The position numbers and the translations under genes were made by a program. From Balneolaceae bacterium (GTDB lineage Bacteria > Bacteroidota > Rhodothermia > Balneolales > Balneolaceae): 64,000 bases of DNA. Under the pieces are notes generated by a model. That model searched no databases. It was given only the letters and a program-made list of their open reading frames with translations, and was not told where the DNA came from. Numbering within the stretch: the first letter of the stretch is position 1; each line of letters starts with the position of its first letter. This document shows, piece after piece, positions 54,857 through 62,353 of the stretch. The stretch lies in NCBI GenBank assembly GCA_020832285.1, contig JAFIFB010000091.1, positions 1 through 64,000 of the forward strand, given 5' to 3'.

Positions 54857-56359
54857 ATGCCTAAAAAGAGATACAGATTCCCGCCCCGAGAAATGCGCCC
54901 GGTAACCAATGTATTGAGCGATGAAGAGGCTGTGAATACACAGATCGGGAAGGAGATCCACGAACGACTGCTCAAACATCCCGGGGAGAGTGGTGTGCAC
55001 CCGCTTCAGAATGCCCATGATGCGTTTGCGGCCAGGGCCCTGCTTGCGCAAACCGCCGAAAAAACACTGGATGTTCAATACTACATCTGGAAAAATGATC
55101 TCACCGGAACACTTCTTTTTAAAGCCCTGCTCGATGCCGCTGATCGTGGTGTGCGGGTTCGCCTGCTGCTGGATGATAACGGCATCAGTGGCATGGATAA
55201 AGACCTGGCCTCATTAAATCTTCATGCCAATATCGAGGTAAGGCTTTTCAATCCGTTTTCACTGCGCACCCCGAAGTGGCTGGGATTTCTTACCAACTTT
55301 TCACTGCTCAACCGGCGCATGCACAACAAATCGTTTATTGCCGACAACCAGGCGGCCATCGTTGGCGGACGAAATATTGGTGATGAATATTTTGGAGCAG
55401 GTTCCGGCCATCTTTTTACAGACCTGGATGTATTGCTGATCGGCCCGGTAGTAAAAAAGATTTCTGATGATTTTGACAAATACTGGAACAGTTCGCCTTC
55501 CATACCGGTGGATCAAATCGTGCGAAAACCAGGAAAGCGCGGCTATGAAATTCTTATAGAGAAAACATCCCGGATTGAAAAAGATCCGGCATCATCGGGA
55601 TATGTTGATGCAATCAGGAAGTCCAGTTTTGTTCAGGATCTTTTCAGCGGGGAGTTGAGGATGGAGTGGGCTGTAGCACGGCTGGTAAGCGACGATCCCG
55701 CCAAAGTACTGGGCAAATCAAGAACAGATCAAATGCTTACTCATCAGGTAAGACGAATTATCGGTTGGCCGAAACAGGAAGTGGTTTTGGTTTCTCCCTA
55801 TTTTGTGCCCACGGAGGCTGGAGTGGAAGTATTCAAAGCTATGGCAGAAAGTGGTGTTGATGTTCGGATTCTGACCAACTCGCTGGATGCAACCGACGTA
55901 AAAATCGTGCACGCCGGTTATGAAAAACGCCGGGTGGCTCTGCTGAAGGCCGGTATCAAACTTTATGAAATGAAAAGGGTTGTAACAGACAGTGAGTTTC
56001 AGAAGCTTGCCGGGCCTCTGGGTACATCCGGCTCAAGCCTTCACGCCAAAACCTTTTCTGCAGACCGCCGCCGGGTTTTTGTGGGATCTTTCAATTTTGA
56101 TCCACGGTCTGTAAATCTGAACACCGAAATGGGTGTTGTGGTTGAAAGCTCAGCACTTGCCAACGACATCAGCGATATATTCGGCAGCCGTGTGCCAGCT
56201 AATGCCTACGAAGTAAGGCTGAACAAAAAAGGAAAACTGACCTGGATTGAGCAGAACGAAGGCCGCAAAATCATTCACAAAAAAGAACCGGAGACAAGCT
56301 TCCTTAAACTCATTTTTATTCGCTTTCTTTCGCGGCTGCCGATCGAGTGGCTGTTGTGA
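54857..56359 (+). CDS. Phospholipase D family protein (cardiolipin-synthase-like)
   Basis: 500 residues from ATG 54,857 (a TTG at 54,791 would add 22 poorly fitting residues). Two HKD motifs are present: RRMHNKSFIADNQAAIVGG (first H-x-K-x4-D) and SSLHAKTFSADRRRVFVGS (second), each followed by the usual GSxNxD-like stretch (GGRNIGDEYF; GSFNFDPRSVNLNTEMG). The N-terminal ARALLAQTAEKTLDVQYYIW is the standard opening strand. It could make or cleave phospholipids or hydrolyse another phosphodiester. Neither membrane helices nor a signal peptide are seen, unlike classical cardiolipin synthase. Confidence 0.9.
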   Translation: MPKKRYRFPPREMRPVTNVLSDEEAVNTQIGKEIHERLLKHPGESGVHPLQNAHDAFAARALLAQTAEKTLDVQYYIWKNDLTGTLLFKALLDAADRGVRVRLLLDDNGISGMDKDLASLNLHANIEVRLFNPFSLRTPKWLGFLTNFSLLNRRMHNKSFIADNQAAIVGGRNIGDEYFGAGSGHLFTDLDVLLIGPVVKKISDDFDKYWNSSPSIPVDQIVRKPGKRGYEILIEKTSRIEKDPASSGYVDAIRKSSFVQDLFSGELRMEWAVARLVSDDPAKVLGKSRTDQMLTHQVRRIIGWPKQEVVLVSPYFVPTEAGVEVFKAMAESGVDVRILTNSLDATDVKIVHAGYEKRRVALLKAGIKLYEMKRVVTDSEFQKLAGPLGTSGSSLHAKTFSADRRRVFVGSFNFDPRSVNLNTEMGVVVESSALANDISDIFGSRVPANAYEVRLNKKGKLTWIEQNEGRKIIHKKEPETSFLKLIFIRFLSRLPIEWLL

Positions 56360-56529
56360 AATGAGCTTGAATACCTCTTCAATTACAGTCGATCGCCAAA
56401 AATAGTGAGCAGCGGAAAGGCGATCCACCAGCCAATTGGTATCTTGACAGATGTACTGCTTGTTGCCAAATGTAAGAATCATAACCAGGTCGTTATGCTC
56501 GAGAGCTGAGTTATAATATTCCAAAGCGG

Positions 56530-56727
56530 TCAGACAGGCTCATTTCTGTTGCATTTCTTGCAATTCAGCTCCAGTCCCAGTTTTGACCGGCGCCCCTCTT
56601 CCGTACTCACCCACGGGCGCAGCTGCCAGGGCGGGTTATGACGCACGTGTTGCGTATGGCCGCATTTGAGGTCGGCTACCCAGTCATCGTGTTCGTCTTT
56701 GTGGAATCCGATGATGGGTTGTTTCAT
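56530..56727 (-). CDS. DUF3565 family protein
   Basis: 65 residues with the DUF3565 pattern: GFHKDEHDDWVADLKCGHTQ, HVRHNPPWQLRPWV and GLELNCKKCN. One Cys-Gly-His near the middle and a C-terminal Cys-x2-Cys pair may bind a metal. The family is found near truncated globin genes in several bacteria. The start overlaps the end of the preceding small gene by 4 bases (ATGA), so translation is likely coupled. The function is unknown. Confidence 0.85.
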   Translation of the reverse strand: MKQPIIGFHKDEHDDWVADLKCGHTQHVRHNPPWQLRPWVSTEEGRRSKLGLELNCKKCNRNEPV

Positions 56728-56912
56728 GTTCCGGACTGTTTCTTCACAATCTTTTCCACGTCCAGTTTCTGGATTGCACTGATCGCCGCCTCAATCGCTC
56801 CATCTGTGCACAGCCCGCTCACTGAGGCGTCACGAAAGCCATTCCTGGCAGCTTCGATACAGGCGTTTTTTACCATTTCGGCTACATCCAGTTTTGACCT
56901 TATCATACTCAT
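56724..56912 (-). CDS. Small protein of unknown function (62 residues)
   Basis: A 62-residue acidic/helical protein: SKLDVAEMVKNACIEAARNG, then FRDASVSGLCTDGAIEAAIS and AIQKLDVEKIV. It resembles short proteins encoded next to DUF3565 genes in other bacteria, for which no function is known to me. It overlaps the DUF3565 start by ATGA and follows the globin gene by 16 bases, so the three form a unit. Confidence 0.75.
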   Translation of the reverse strand: MSMIRSKLDVAEMVKNACIEAARNGFRDASVSGLCTDGAIEAAISAIQKLDVEKIVKKQSGT

Positions 56913-56928
56913 TAGTGGTGTATTTTAA

Positions 56929-57312
56929 TTAAAATTTATCTTCCATCTCCATTCTCAGCGTAAAGGATGCAGCGATTTTTCCGGCAATCTCCTTTGCGTA
57001 TTCAGCACGCTCCCCTTCAAAACAGCAATCTACAGTTTCAACAAAGAGATTGTACCAGCGATGAAAATCCTCTCTTTCAATAGGTAACGGCAGATGTTGA
57101 CGAAATGGTTTGCCATCGTAGCGCCCGGTTCGAAACAGCAGGTTCGACCAAAAGTCCACCATTCTTGGCAGGTGGTGATCCCATTCTACTCCCGCAAAAT
57201 CGTTGAAGATATATCCGAGACGTTCATCATCCTGAACTTTTCCGTAAAAAGTGTGGACCAGGAGTTTTATATCTTCGTCGTTTCGAATGTCGGTTTTTTT
57301 CTGATCTGTCAT
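56929..57312 (-). CDS. Group III truncated haemoglobin
   Basis: 127 residues. The 2-on-2 globin pattern is seen: DIKLLVHTFYGKVQDDERLG, YIFNDFAGVEWDHHLPRMVD, FWSNLLFRTGRYDGKPFRQH and the proximal His region EREDFHRWYNLFVETVD. The group III mark is the aromatic-rich FW-N-LLF and the LPL-I--EDF-RW block. It binds O2 or NO at a b-type heme in the cytoplasm, with group III members often linked to NO or microaerobic stress. It leads the small operon (globin, 62-aa protein, DUF3565) on the minus strand. Confidence 0.93.
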   Translation of the reverse strand: MTDQKKTDIRNDEDIKLLVHTFYGKVQDDERLGYIFNDFAGVEWDHHLPRMVDFWSNLLFRTGRYDGKPFRQHLPLPIEREDFHRWYNLFVETVDCCFEGERAEYAKEIAGKIAASFTLRMEMEDKF

Positions 57313-57416
57313 CGAAATAATTGGTCTATTCCTTCAATTAATTGAAAAATACCTCTCCCGCCGGACACAACTGACCACCAAACCAAGGCCGGCAGAAGAG
57401 GCTGCGCGGATGCTTA

Positions 57417-57569
57417 CTATTCTTTTCCATTCCAGGATTCAATTAGATGCTCACGCTTCTCTTCCACTTTTGCCCATTCATCTGCTTCAGGAAGTGCATC
57501 AAACGTATTATTAATAATTCTGTCCTGCCACGCTTCGGCAAGATGCTCATTAAGTAATTGATCAAAAAG
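57417..57569 (-). pseudogene. 50-codon C-terminal remnant, unrecognised
   Basis: The minus frame from the TAA at 57,570-57,572 to TAG at 57,417 reads LLNEHLAEAWQDRIINNTFD, then ALPEADEWAKVEEKREHLIE and SWNGKE, with strong protein character. There is no ATG, GTG or TTG in the frame, so the N-terminus is missing. It lies 100 bases upstream of the globin start on the same strand. I do not recognise the family. It is probably debris of a gene that once headed the globin operon. Confidence 0.45.
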
Positions 57570-57600
57570 TTATCAGTTTTAAAAACCACTTACAACTATT

Positions 57601-57620
57601 AAAACGGAATAAACCGTTTT
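57601..57620. promoter_or_regulatory. Inverted repeat upstream of the RIC-like operon
   Basis: AAAACGG (57,601-57,607) and CCGTTTT (57,614-57,620) form a perfect dyad with a 6-base spacer, 67 bases before the ATG at 57,688. It may be an operator for the SufR-like or Rrf2-like regulator nearby, or a weak terminator for minus-strand transcription. Confidence 0.4.
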
Positions 57621-57687
57621 TATTGATTTTTGTTCATTCTGTCCGTATCCTGTAAACAGTTTGAAAGCACAATTAAAATAACTGACA

Positions 57688-58020
57688 ATGACGAAACGAA
57701 CCTATATATATCTTATCGTAATTTTGGTATTTACGGTACTGGCTGCCGTGGGAATCAAAGCGATGACGACAGATCAGGCAGAACCGGGATCATCGAACGA
57801 TTCAATGAGTCTGATTACAGAGACTCCTGAAGAAGGATTTCAGGTGGCTATATCACTGGCACGGAAAGGCGTAACAGAGACCCAGTCTGACAGGGAGGTT
57901 CTGTTTGAGTTGAGAGAGATCTATACCAGGGATCCGGATGCATTAATCGCTTCATCCCATGTTATTGCCGTTCATTTTCAAACGGTTGCAGCCGCAAACA
58001 ACTACTGGAAAGGCAAATAA
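57688..58020 (+). CDS. Small membrane-anchored protein of unknown function
   Basis: 110 residues with one N-terminal membrane helix (YIYLIVILVFTVLAAVGIKAM) and a ~85-residue soluble part (ETPEEGFQVAISLARKGVTE, then VLFELREIYTRDPDALIASS). No known domain was recognised. It is 15 bases before the RIC-like gene and probably cotranscribed with it. The topology is likely periplasmic C-terminus. The context suggests a part in NO or Fe-S stress, an inference only. Confidence 0.65.
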   Translation: MTKRTYIYLIVILVFTVLAAVGIKAMTTDQAEPGSSNDSMSLITETPEEGFQVAISLARKGVTETQSDREVLFELREIYTRDPDALIASSHVIAVHFQTVAAANNYWKGK

Positions 58021-58035
58021 TTCAAATATAAAATT

Positions 58036-58782
58036 ATGAATACAGTAAAAACAGTTTATCAGCTTAATGCGCAGGCAACTATTGGGCAGATTGTGTCGGT
58101 GTGCAATTCTGCTGAAGGCCTGCTCCACTCAATAGGATTAAAACCCGAAAATCATCTGGATAAAACTCTTCGGCAGGTTTGTACGGAGTTGAAATGGAAT
58201 GAAGAAGAAGTGCTTAAGTGGATAAAAAAGAAAAACCATGTTCTGGATGATAAATTTGAAAATGGAACTAAATTACCGGAACAAATAAAAGATTTCGGTC
58301 TTGCAGAAAAATGTGCTCATTTCTATGCCACTTACCATGATACTACTTTTGAACTACTAAATGATGTAAAGGAAATATTGCCGCGCGTTTATAAAGTGCA
58401 CGGTATTCAGGATCACATGTTGAAAATTTTGGACCAGGAGTTTAAGCCCTTTAGCAATCGGCTAACACTGCATTTGAAATTTCAGCGAAACAGATTTTTC
58501 AGACAGATCCAAAAATTTGATTCTGCAAAAAATGAGGTGTCGGATGGAGTAATTCAGGGCTTAAAAAAATCGATCGATATCATCCGGGAAGATCAAACAG
58601 AACTGAACAAGAGAATGGGCAAAATAGAAACTGTCACTCACCATTTTGAGCTTCCAGAGCACGCATGCAGTACCTATCGAATTATGATGAAGAGTCTGGA
58701 ATCATTGGTTAAAGAAGTAAAGGAGTTGAACCGGGACATTGAAGAGGAACTGATTCAACCGATTTCGGAAAAATTGAACTAA
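58036..58782 (+). CDS. RIC/ScdA-like iron-sulfur cluster repair protein with eroded diiron ligands
   Basis: 248 residues. The N-terminal ScdA_N/DUF542 domain is clear (ATIGQIVSVCNSAEGLLHSI, GLKPENHLDKTLRQVC). The rest aligns with the hemerythrin-like part of YtfE/RIC: AHFYATYHDTTFE, VHGIQDHMLKIL, LTLHLKFQRNRFFRQI and a last helix VKELNRDIEEELIQPI. In YtfE the last helix holds H-x-x-x-E (DHISLENNVLFP) and the earlier one H-x2-x-E-E; here R replaces His and N/R replace the Glu residues, so the diiron site may be lost or altered. It is cotranscribed with a SufR-like regulator, 13 bases on. Confidence 0.78.
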   Translation: MNTVKTVYQLNAQATIGQIVSVCNSAEGLLHSIGLKPENHLDKTLRQVCTELKWNEEEVLKWIKKKNHVLDDKFENGTKLPEQIKDFGLAEKCAHFYATYHDTTFELLNDVKEILPRVYKVHGIQDHMLKILDQEFKPFSNRLTLHLKFQRNRFFRQIQKFDSAKNEVSDGVIQGLKKSIDIIREDQTELNKRMGKIETVTHHFELPEHACSTYRIMMKSLESLVKEVKELNRDIEEELIQPISEKLN

Positions 58783-58795
58783 AAAGGGCACCCCT

Positions 58796-59419
58796 ATGAG
58801 TGATGTAAAAAAAGAGCTTCTGGAACTGATCAAAAGAAATGGAACACTATCTGTGGATGAAGCTGTGGAGAAGACAGATCTTGCCAAAACAACACTCAGG
58901 GAGCATTTTCTGCAGATGGAGAGAGATGGAACCATACAGCGCAGCTATGTGCGGTCTGGACCGGGGCGGCCGAGTCTGCAATATAAGCTCACCGGAGATG
59001 GGCACGATCACTTTCCTTCCTACGAATCGAAAATGATGGGAGAGCTTTTAAAATTCTTGAAAAATAATGGGGAAAACGCATTGATGGAAGAGTTCTTCGA
59101 GCAGTTTTGGGAGAAAAGATTCCAAAAAGCCAAACGCCTGATGGCGGAGGCCGAACAGGAAGAGGAAGATTCATCGGTCGAAGCTTTAATGAAAATGTTG
59201 AAAGAAGAGGGATTTATGCCAGAGTATAATGAAAATAAAGTAGATGGGATCCTGTGCGTAAAGGAGTGTAACTGTCCATTTCGTGAGGTAGTGAAAGAAA
59301 CTACACTTCCATGCAGGCTGGAGGCAGAATTCTATCAAAAATTGTTTGATAGAAATGTAGAACGGACGAAGTATATCGCTGAAGGAGATCACGCCTGTAC
59401 GTATGAAATATCTGTGTGA
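58796..59419 (+). CDS. SufR-like transcriptional regulator with C-terminal cysteine cluster
   Basis: 207 residues. The N-terminal winged helix (SVDEAVEKTDLAKTTLREHF, LQMERDGTIQRSYVRSGPGR, wing PSLQYKLT) is DeoR/ArsR-like. The C-terminal domain has CVKECNCPFREVV, LPCRLEAEFYQKLF and HACTYEI. The C...C-x-C...C pattern matches SufR-type repressors, which bind a [4Fe-4S] or [2Fe-2S] cluster and control Fe-S biogenesis or stress genes. It directly follows the RIC-like gene, so it probably regulates that operon in response to Fe-S or NO. Confidence 0.82.
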   Translation: MSDVKKELLELIKRNGTLSVDEAVEKTDLAKTTLREHFLQMERDGTIQRSYVRSGPGRPSLQYKLTGDGHDHFPSYESKMMGELLKFLKNNGENALMEEFFEQFWEKRFQKAKRLMAEAEQEEEDSSVEALMKMLKEEGFMPEYNENKVDGILCVKECNCPFREVVKETTLPCRLEAEFYQKLFDRNVERTKYIAEGDHACTYEISV

Positions 59420-59495
59420 ACTTTTATTTATTAAAGGACTTTGAAGGACTATCTGTTTGAACTCCCCAAACTACTCTTTCATATAGGTAGCCCGG

Positions 59496-59509
59496 ATTTC
59501 TCACCAAGA
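59496..59509 (-). repeat. TTTCTTGGTGAGAAAT repeat, copy 4 (minus)
   Basis: CCCGGATTTCTCACCAAGAG matches the reverse complement of the copy at 44,020 over ATTTCTCACCAAGA. It lies in the 211-base gap between the SufR-like and Rrf2 genes, the fourth position of this short repeat in the window. Confidence 0.55.
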
Positions 59510-59630
59510 GATTTTGTTGGAAAATTTTTCGCAGAACATCACTCCTTCCCTATCCCTATGCCGTGCATTTGCGGCATATGGAAGAGTCCGAGTAGATAGG
59601 GCCAACTGTTGCCCACAGGTGGTTCTGTTC

Positions 59631-60077
59631 TTACCGGCCGGAAGTAAGATTAAACCTTTCCTCTGAAACAAGCCGGTTTTCCCTTCGAACATCTTCCAGC
59701 GTCGTGTTGAATGCCCAATCATTAAAACTCTCTTTCAGCCGTTTCCAGACAGGGTGAAGCGGACACGGATTGCAATCGCTGCACTGATCCCAGCCAAACA
59801 CACAGGGCTGATCTTCCATGTCAAATCCCGTTGCATGTAAAACATCAATGATCCGAATCTGTTTGAGTGGTTTTTTCAGCAGAAAACCTCCCCCATGTCC
59901 TTTCTTCGACTCTATAAATCCAGCCTCTACCATTTTTCGCATAATTTTTGAGAGATAATGAGAGGGGATCTCCGTCTTTTTTGCCAGCTCTTTGGATTTA
60001 AGTGGGCCAGTCTGATCCGCAACAATAAGCCCTGCCATAGCCCTCAAAGCATATTGCGAAGTTTGATTTAAAAACAT
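59631..60077 (-). CDS. Rrf2 family regulator, NsrR-like
   Basis: 148 residues. Winged helix: SQYALRAMAGLIVADQTGPL, SKELAKKTEIPSHYLSKIMR, with wing KKGHGGGFLLKKP, the Rrf2 signature. The cluster-binding loop DQPCVFGWDQCSDCNPCPLH holds four Cys (C-x6-C-x2-C-x2-C), consistent with a Fe-S-cluster sensor such as NsrR (NO) or IscR (cluster status). It is divergent from the oxidase operon. The 139-base gap holds two matching dyads (60,131-60,150 and 60,164-60,183) that are its likely binding sites. Confidence 0.92.
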   Translation of the reverse strand: MFLNQTSQYALRAMAGLIVADQTGPLKSKELAKKTEIPSHYLSKIMRKMVEAGFIESKKGHGGGFLLKKPLKQIRIIDVLHATGFDMEDQPCVFGWDQCSDCNPCPLHPVWKRLKESFNDWAFNTTLEDVRRENRLVSEERFNLTSGR

Positions 60078-60130
60078 AGGTGTTGATTTTTTTGATGAAA
60101 ATAATCGCTCAGAAGATAAAAAAATTATTC

Positions 60131-60183
60131 AATAGACTTGTAAATCCATTGAAATAATTCTATAATAGACTTCAGTATCTATT
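60131..60183. promoter_or_regulatory. Tandem dyads, candidate Rrf2 operators
   Basis: AATAGACTTGTAAATCCATT (60,131-60,150) and AATAGACTTCAGTATCTATT (60,164-60,183) share AATAGACTT and the closing TC-ATT. The second is a perfect AATAGA-N8-TCTATT dyad; the first has one mismatch. Their starts are 33 bases apart, about three helical turns, so both face the same side. They lie between the Rrf2 gene and the divergent operon at 60,217, as expected for an operator controlling either or both. Confidence 0.65.
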
Positions 60184-60216
60184 GATATCTCCAGATTAAC
60201 ATCACCGGATGAGGCC

Positions 60217-61638
60217 ATGTTTCTCCTGCTGAGAAAAGCTGCAAAATTACCTCTTGAACTGCTCGCTATCCCGCTCGAAATGGCGCAACGGGATTATTCG
60301 CGTCAGTGGCTGAAGGTTGGCCTGTTCAGTTTGCTTCTTTCCGGCCTCTTTTCCCTGATCATTGTACTGGCCCGCACTCCGGGTATTGCAGGCCTCATAA
60401 ACGATCCAATTTTTGCCCGGAAATCTCTCGTCCTGCATGTGGATTTTGCACTGGTTGTCTGGTTTTATGCATTTCTGGCTGCACTCTATTTCTCACTCAC
60501 CCGAAGAATAAATATCTACCTTTTTTCGGCCGGGCTGAAACTGGCTTTGTTCGGGGTCTTTTTAATGATGGTTCCGGTTTTTATCCCTGGTGCTGAACCT
60601 ATTCTGGCAAACTACATTCCGGTTTTGGATCACCCGCTTTTTCTTGCGGGATTGATGATTTTAGGAGCAGGATTTGTTCTCACATTCCTGAATAGTGTGG
60701 CACAAAACTCAGGCCCCATCGAGCGGGTCATGCCTTCCTATTATTCCGAACGTGCATCAGAAACGGTCCGGGCTGCCGGAATGATCGTGATGATTGCAAC
60801 GGGAACCATTGTTACTTCAGCAATCATCACTCCGGAGGTATCCGGTAGAATCTTCTTTTATGAGCTGACAATGTGGGGCGGCGGCCATATTCTACAGTTT
60901 GCCAATGTTTTGGGAATGATTACTGTATGGCTGATTCTTGCAAAAAAAATTACAGGTGAAGAGGCTGTTTCGGCGAGTATAAACAGAGGGCTGATCTGGA
61001 TTCTTGCCCTTCCCGCTGCTCTCTCTCCCTTGCTGATGATCCAGGGAACCACTTCACAGCTCTATTACGCCGGTTTCACCCAGCTGATGCGCTGGTTCAT
61101 CTTTCCCGTGGTTACTGTTTATCTGATTCTGGTGATCCGCGCAATCTGGAAAAACAAGCGCTCGGAAAACCGATCAGGCTCGCTCTTTACCAGCCTCTGT
61201 TTCAACGGTTTTTTCGTGAGTGCACTGCTGACCGTTACCGGATTTATTCTCGGAGCAATGATCCGGGGCTCCAGCACCCTGATTCCCGCCCATTACCACG
61301 CATCCCTTGGCGGAGTTACAGTGGCTTACATGACTATGGTGTTCATTATGATGAGGGAATACGGTTATTCGGTCAAAAAGCCGAAAAACATTCGCTGGAT
61401 GAACATGCAGCCCCTCCTGTTCGGGCTTGGGCAGACCATCTTTGTGGTCGGTTTTGCTTATGCCGGCCTGATGGGTATGGGACGCAAAATGTTCGGGCAG
61501 GATCAGAATATCCACACCATCGAAGCGGTCATTGGCCTGGGACTGATGAGTATCGGCGGAATACTGGCGATGGCTGGCGGCATCCTTTTCATTTATATCG
61601 TGATAAAATCATACAAAAACCGACAACAAACTGACTGA
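60217..61638 (+). CDS. Heme-copper-oxidase-like membrane protein lacking CuB His-His pair
   Basis: 473 residues with about 12 membrane helices; ATG is preceded by GAGG. Heme-type histidines are His74 in SLVLHVDFALVVWF and the pair His359/His361 in AHYHASLGGVTV. One CuB-type His is His224 in TMWGGGHILQFANVLGM, which aligns with WWGLGHHSQQINVAAM of the true subunit I at 62,354. The next CuB His-His (AAHHLLVDPG in that subunit) has no counterpart; the segment here reads QLYYAGFTQLMRWFIF. So two CuB ligands are missing. Function is unknown: NO binding, assembly or a heme carrier are all possible. It is first in the oxidase operon. Confidence 0.8.
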   Translation: MFLLLRKAAKLPLELLAIPLEMAQRDYSRQWLKVGLFSLLLSGLFSLIIVLARTPGIAGLINDPIFARKSLVLHVDFALVVWFYAFLAALYFSLTRRINIYLFSAGLKLALFGVFLMMVPVFIPGAEPILANYIPVLDHPLFLAGLMILGAGFVLTFLNSVAQNSGPIERVMPSYYSERASETVRAAGMIVMIATGTIVTSAIITPEVSGRIFFYELTMWGGGHILQFANVLGMITVWLILAKKITGEEAVSASINRGLIWILALPAALSPLLMIQGTTSQLYYAGFTQLMRWFIFPVVTVYLILVIRAIWKNKRSENRSGSLFTSLCFNGFFVSALLTVTGFILGAMIRGSSTLIPAHYHASLGGVTVAYMTMVFIMMREYGYSVKKPKNIRWMNMQPLLFGLGQTIFVVGFAYAGLMGMGRKMFGQDQNIHTIEAVIGLGLMSIGGILAMAGGILFIYIVIKSYKNRQQTD

Positions 61639-61640
61639 TC

Positions 61641-61787
61641 ATGGAAAAAGAAAAAATACATCCAATTCAGAAATTAATGGATAACATATGGCTGTTGTTG
61701 GCTCTCGGGCTGGCGATACCGATACTTTCCTACACCATGTGGGGACTCATCGAACTGATGAACATTCCACAAGGAACCTTACCGTAA
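61641..61787 (+). CDS. 48-residue single-helix membrane peptide of the oxidase operon
   Basis: The frame MEKEKIHPIQKLMDNIWLLL, then ALGLAIPILSYTMWGLIELM and NIPQGTLP, has a single membrane helix with a charged N-terminus. It starts two bases after the preceding stop and precedes subunit II by 22 bases. By size and place it could be the small third subunit (like subunit IIa of Thermus ba3 oxidase) or a helix that completes subunit II. This is inference from context. Confidence 0.7.
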   Translation: MEKEKIHPIQKLMDNIWLLLALGLAIPILSYTMWGLIELMNIPQGTLP

Positions 61788-61809
61788 CTAAAAATTAATC
61801 CAAAGAAAA

Positions 61810-62340
61810 ATGAGCATATTTCATCCCAAAGGAAACTGGTACCGTCCGCCAACAGGAGCTGAGCGGTTATGGGTTGGCCTGGCATTGGCCTGGTGCCTGG
61901 TCATGTCGATCACCATGCCCTGGTGGCATTTTCAGGGAAAACAAAATGCACCGCAGACTACTTATGAGGTCGATCCCAGCGCTTTTATACAGCGCGTGAA
62001 TCAATTTGTTGAAACCAACCGTGTTGGTGAAATAAATAATGTTCCCATTGTCGAACCTGAACCAGGTGGTGATGCCTATCTCCTCGGCCAGATGTGGCAG
62101 TGGTATCCGGTGCTCAAACTAAAAAAAAACCAAACCTACCGGATTCATGTCTCCTCGGCCGATCTCCAGCACGGCCTGTCCATTCTGCCGATCAACATGA
62201 ATATTCACGTATTACCCGGATACGACTATGTGATGGAGATTACTCCTACAACAGCGGGTGAGTTCAGCCTTATCTGCAACGAATTCTGTGGAATAGGACA
62301 CCACCGGATGACCGGTAAAATTATTGTCGAAGAAACTTAA
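61810..62340 (+). CDS. ba3-type cytochrome c oxidase subunit II (CuA)
   Basis: 176 residues. One N-terminal membrane helix (LWVGLALAWCLVMSITMPWW) and a cupredoxin domain with the CuA ligands: His in ADLQHGLSI, Cys-x-Glu-x-Cys in CNEFC, then His and Met in GIGHHRMTG. The aromatic-rich QMWQWYPVLKLKK strand fits electron entry. The short form without a second helix is typical of type B (ba3) oxidases. It takes electrons from a cytochrome c or blue copper protein and passes them to subunit I, encoded 13 bases on. Confidence 0.93.
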   Translation: MSIFHPKGNWYRPPTGAERLWVGLALAWCLVMSITMPWWHFQGKQNAPQTTYEVDPSAFIQRVNQFVETNRVGEINNVPIVEPEPGGDAYLLGQMWQWYPVLKLKKNQTYRIHVSSADLQHGLSILPINMNIHVLPGYDYVMEITPTTAGEFSLICNEFCGIGHHRMTGKIIVEET

Positions 62341-62353
62341 AACCTACTGAACT

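Noticed and set aside
56150-56524. Minus-strand frame of 124 codons just after the DUF3565 gene
   Set aside because: Its first 55 codons look somewhat protein-like and it follows DUF3565 by five bases, but the last 70 codons lie antisense inside the PLD-family gene and have no domain character. It may be a truncated gene head, but I cannot support a CDS.
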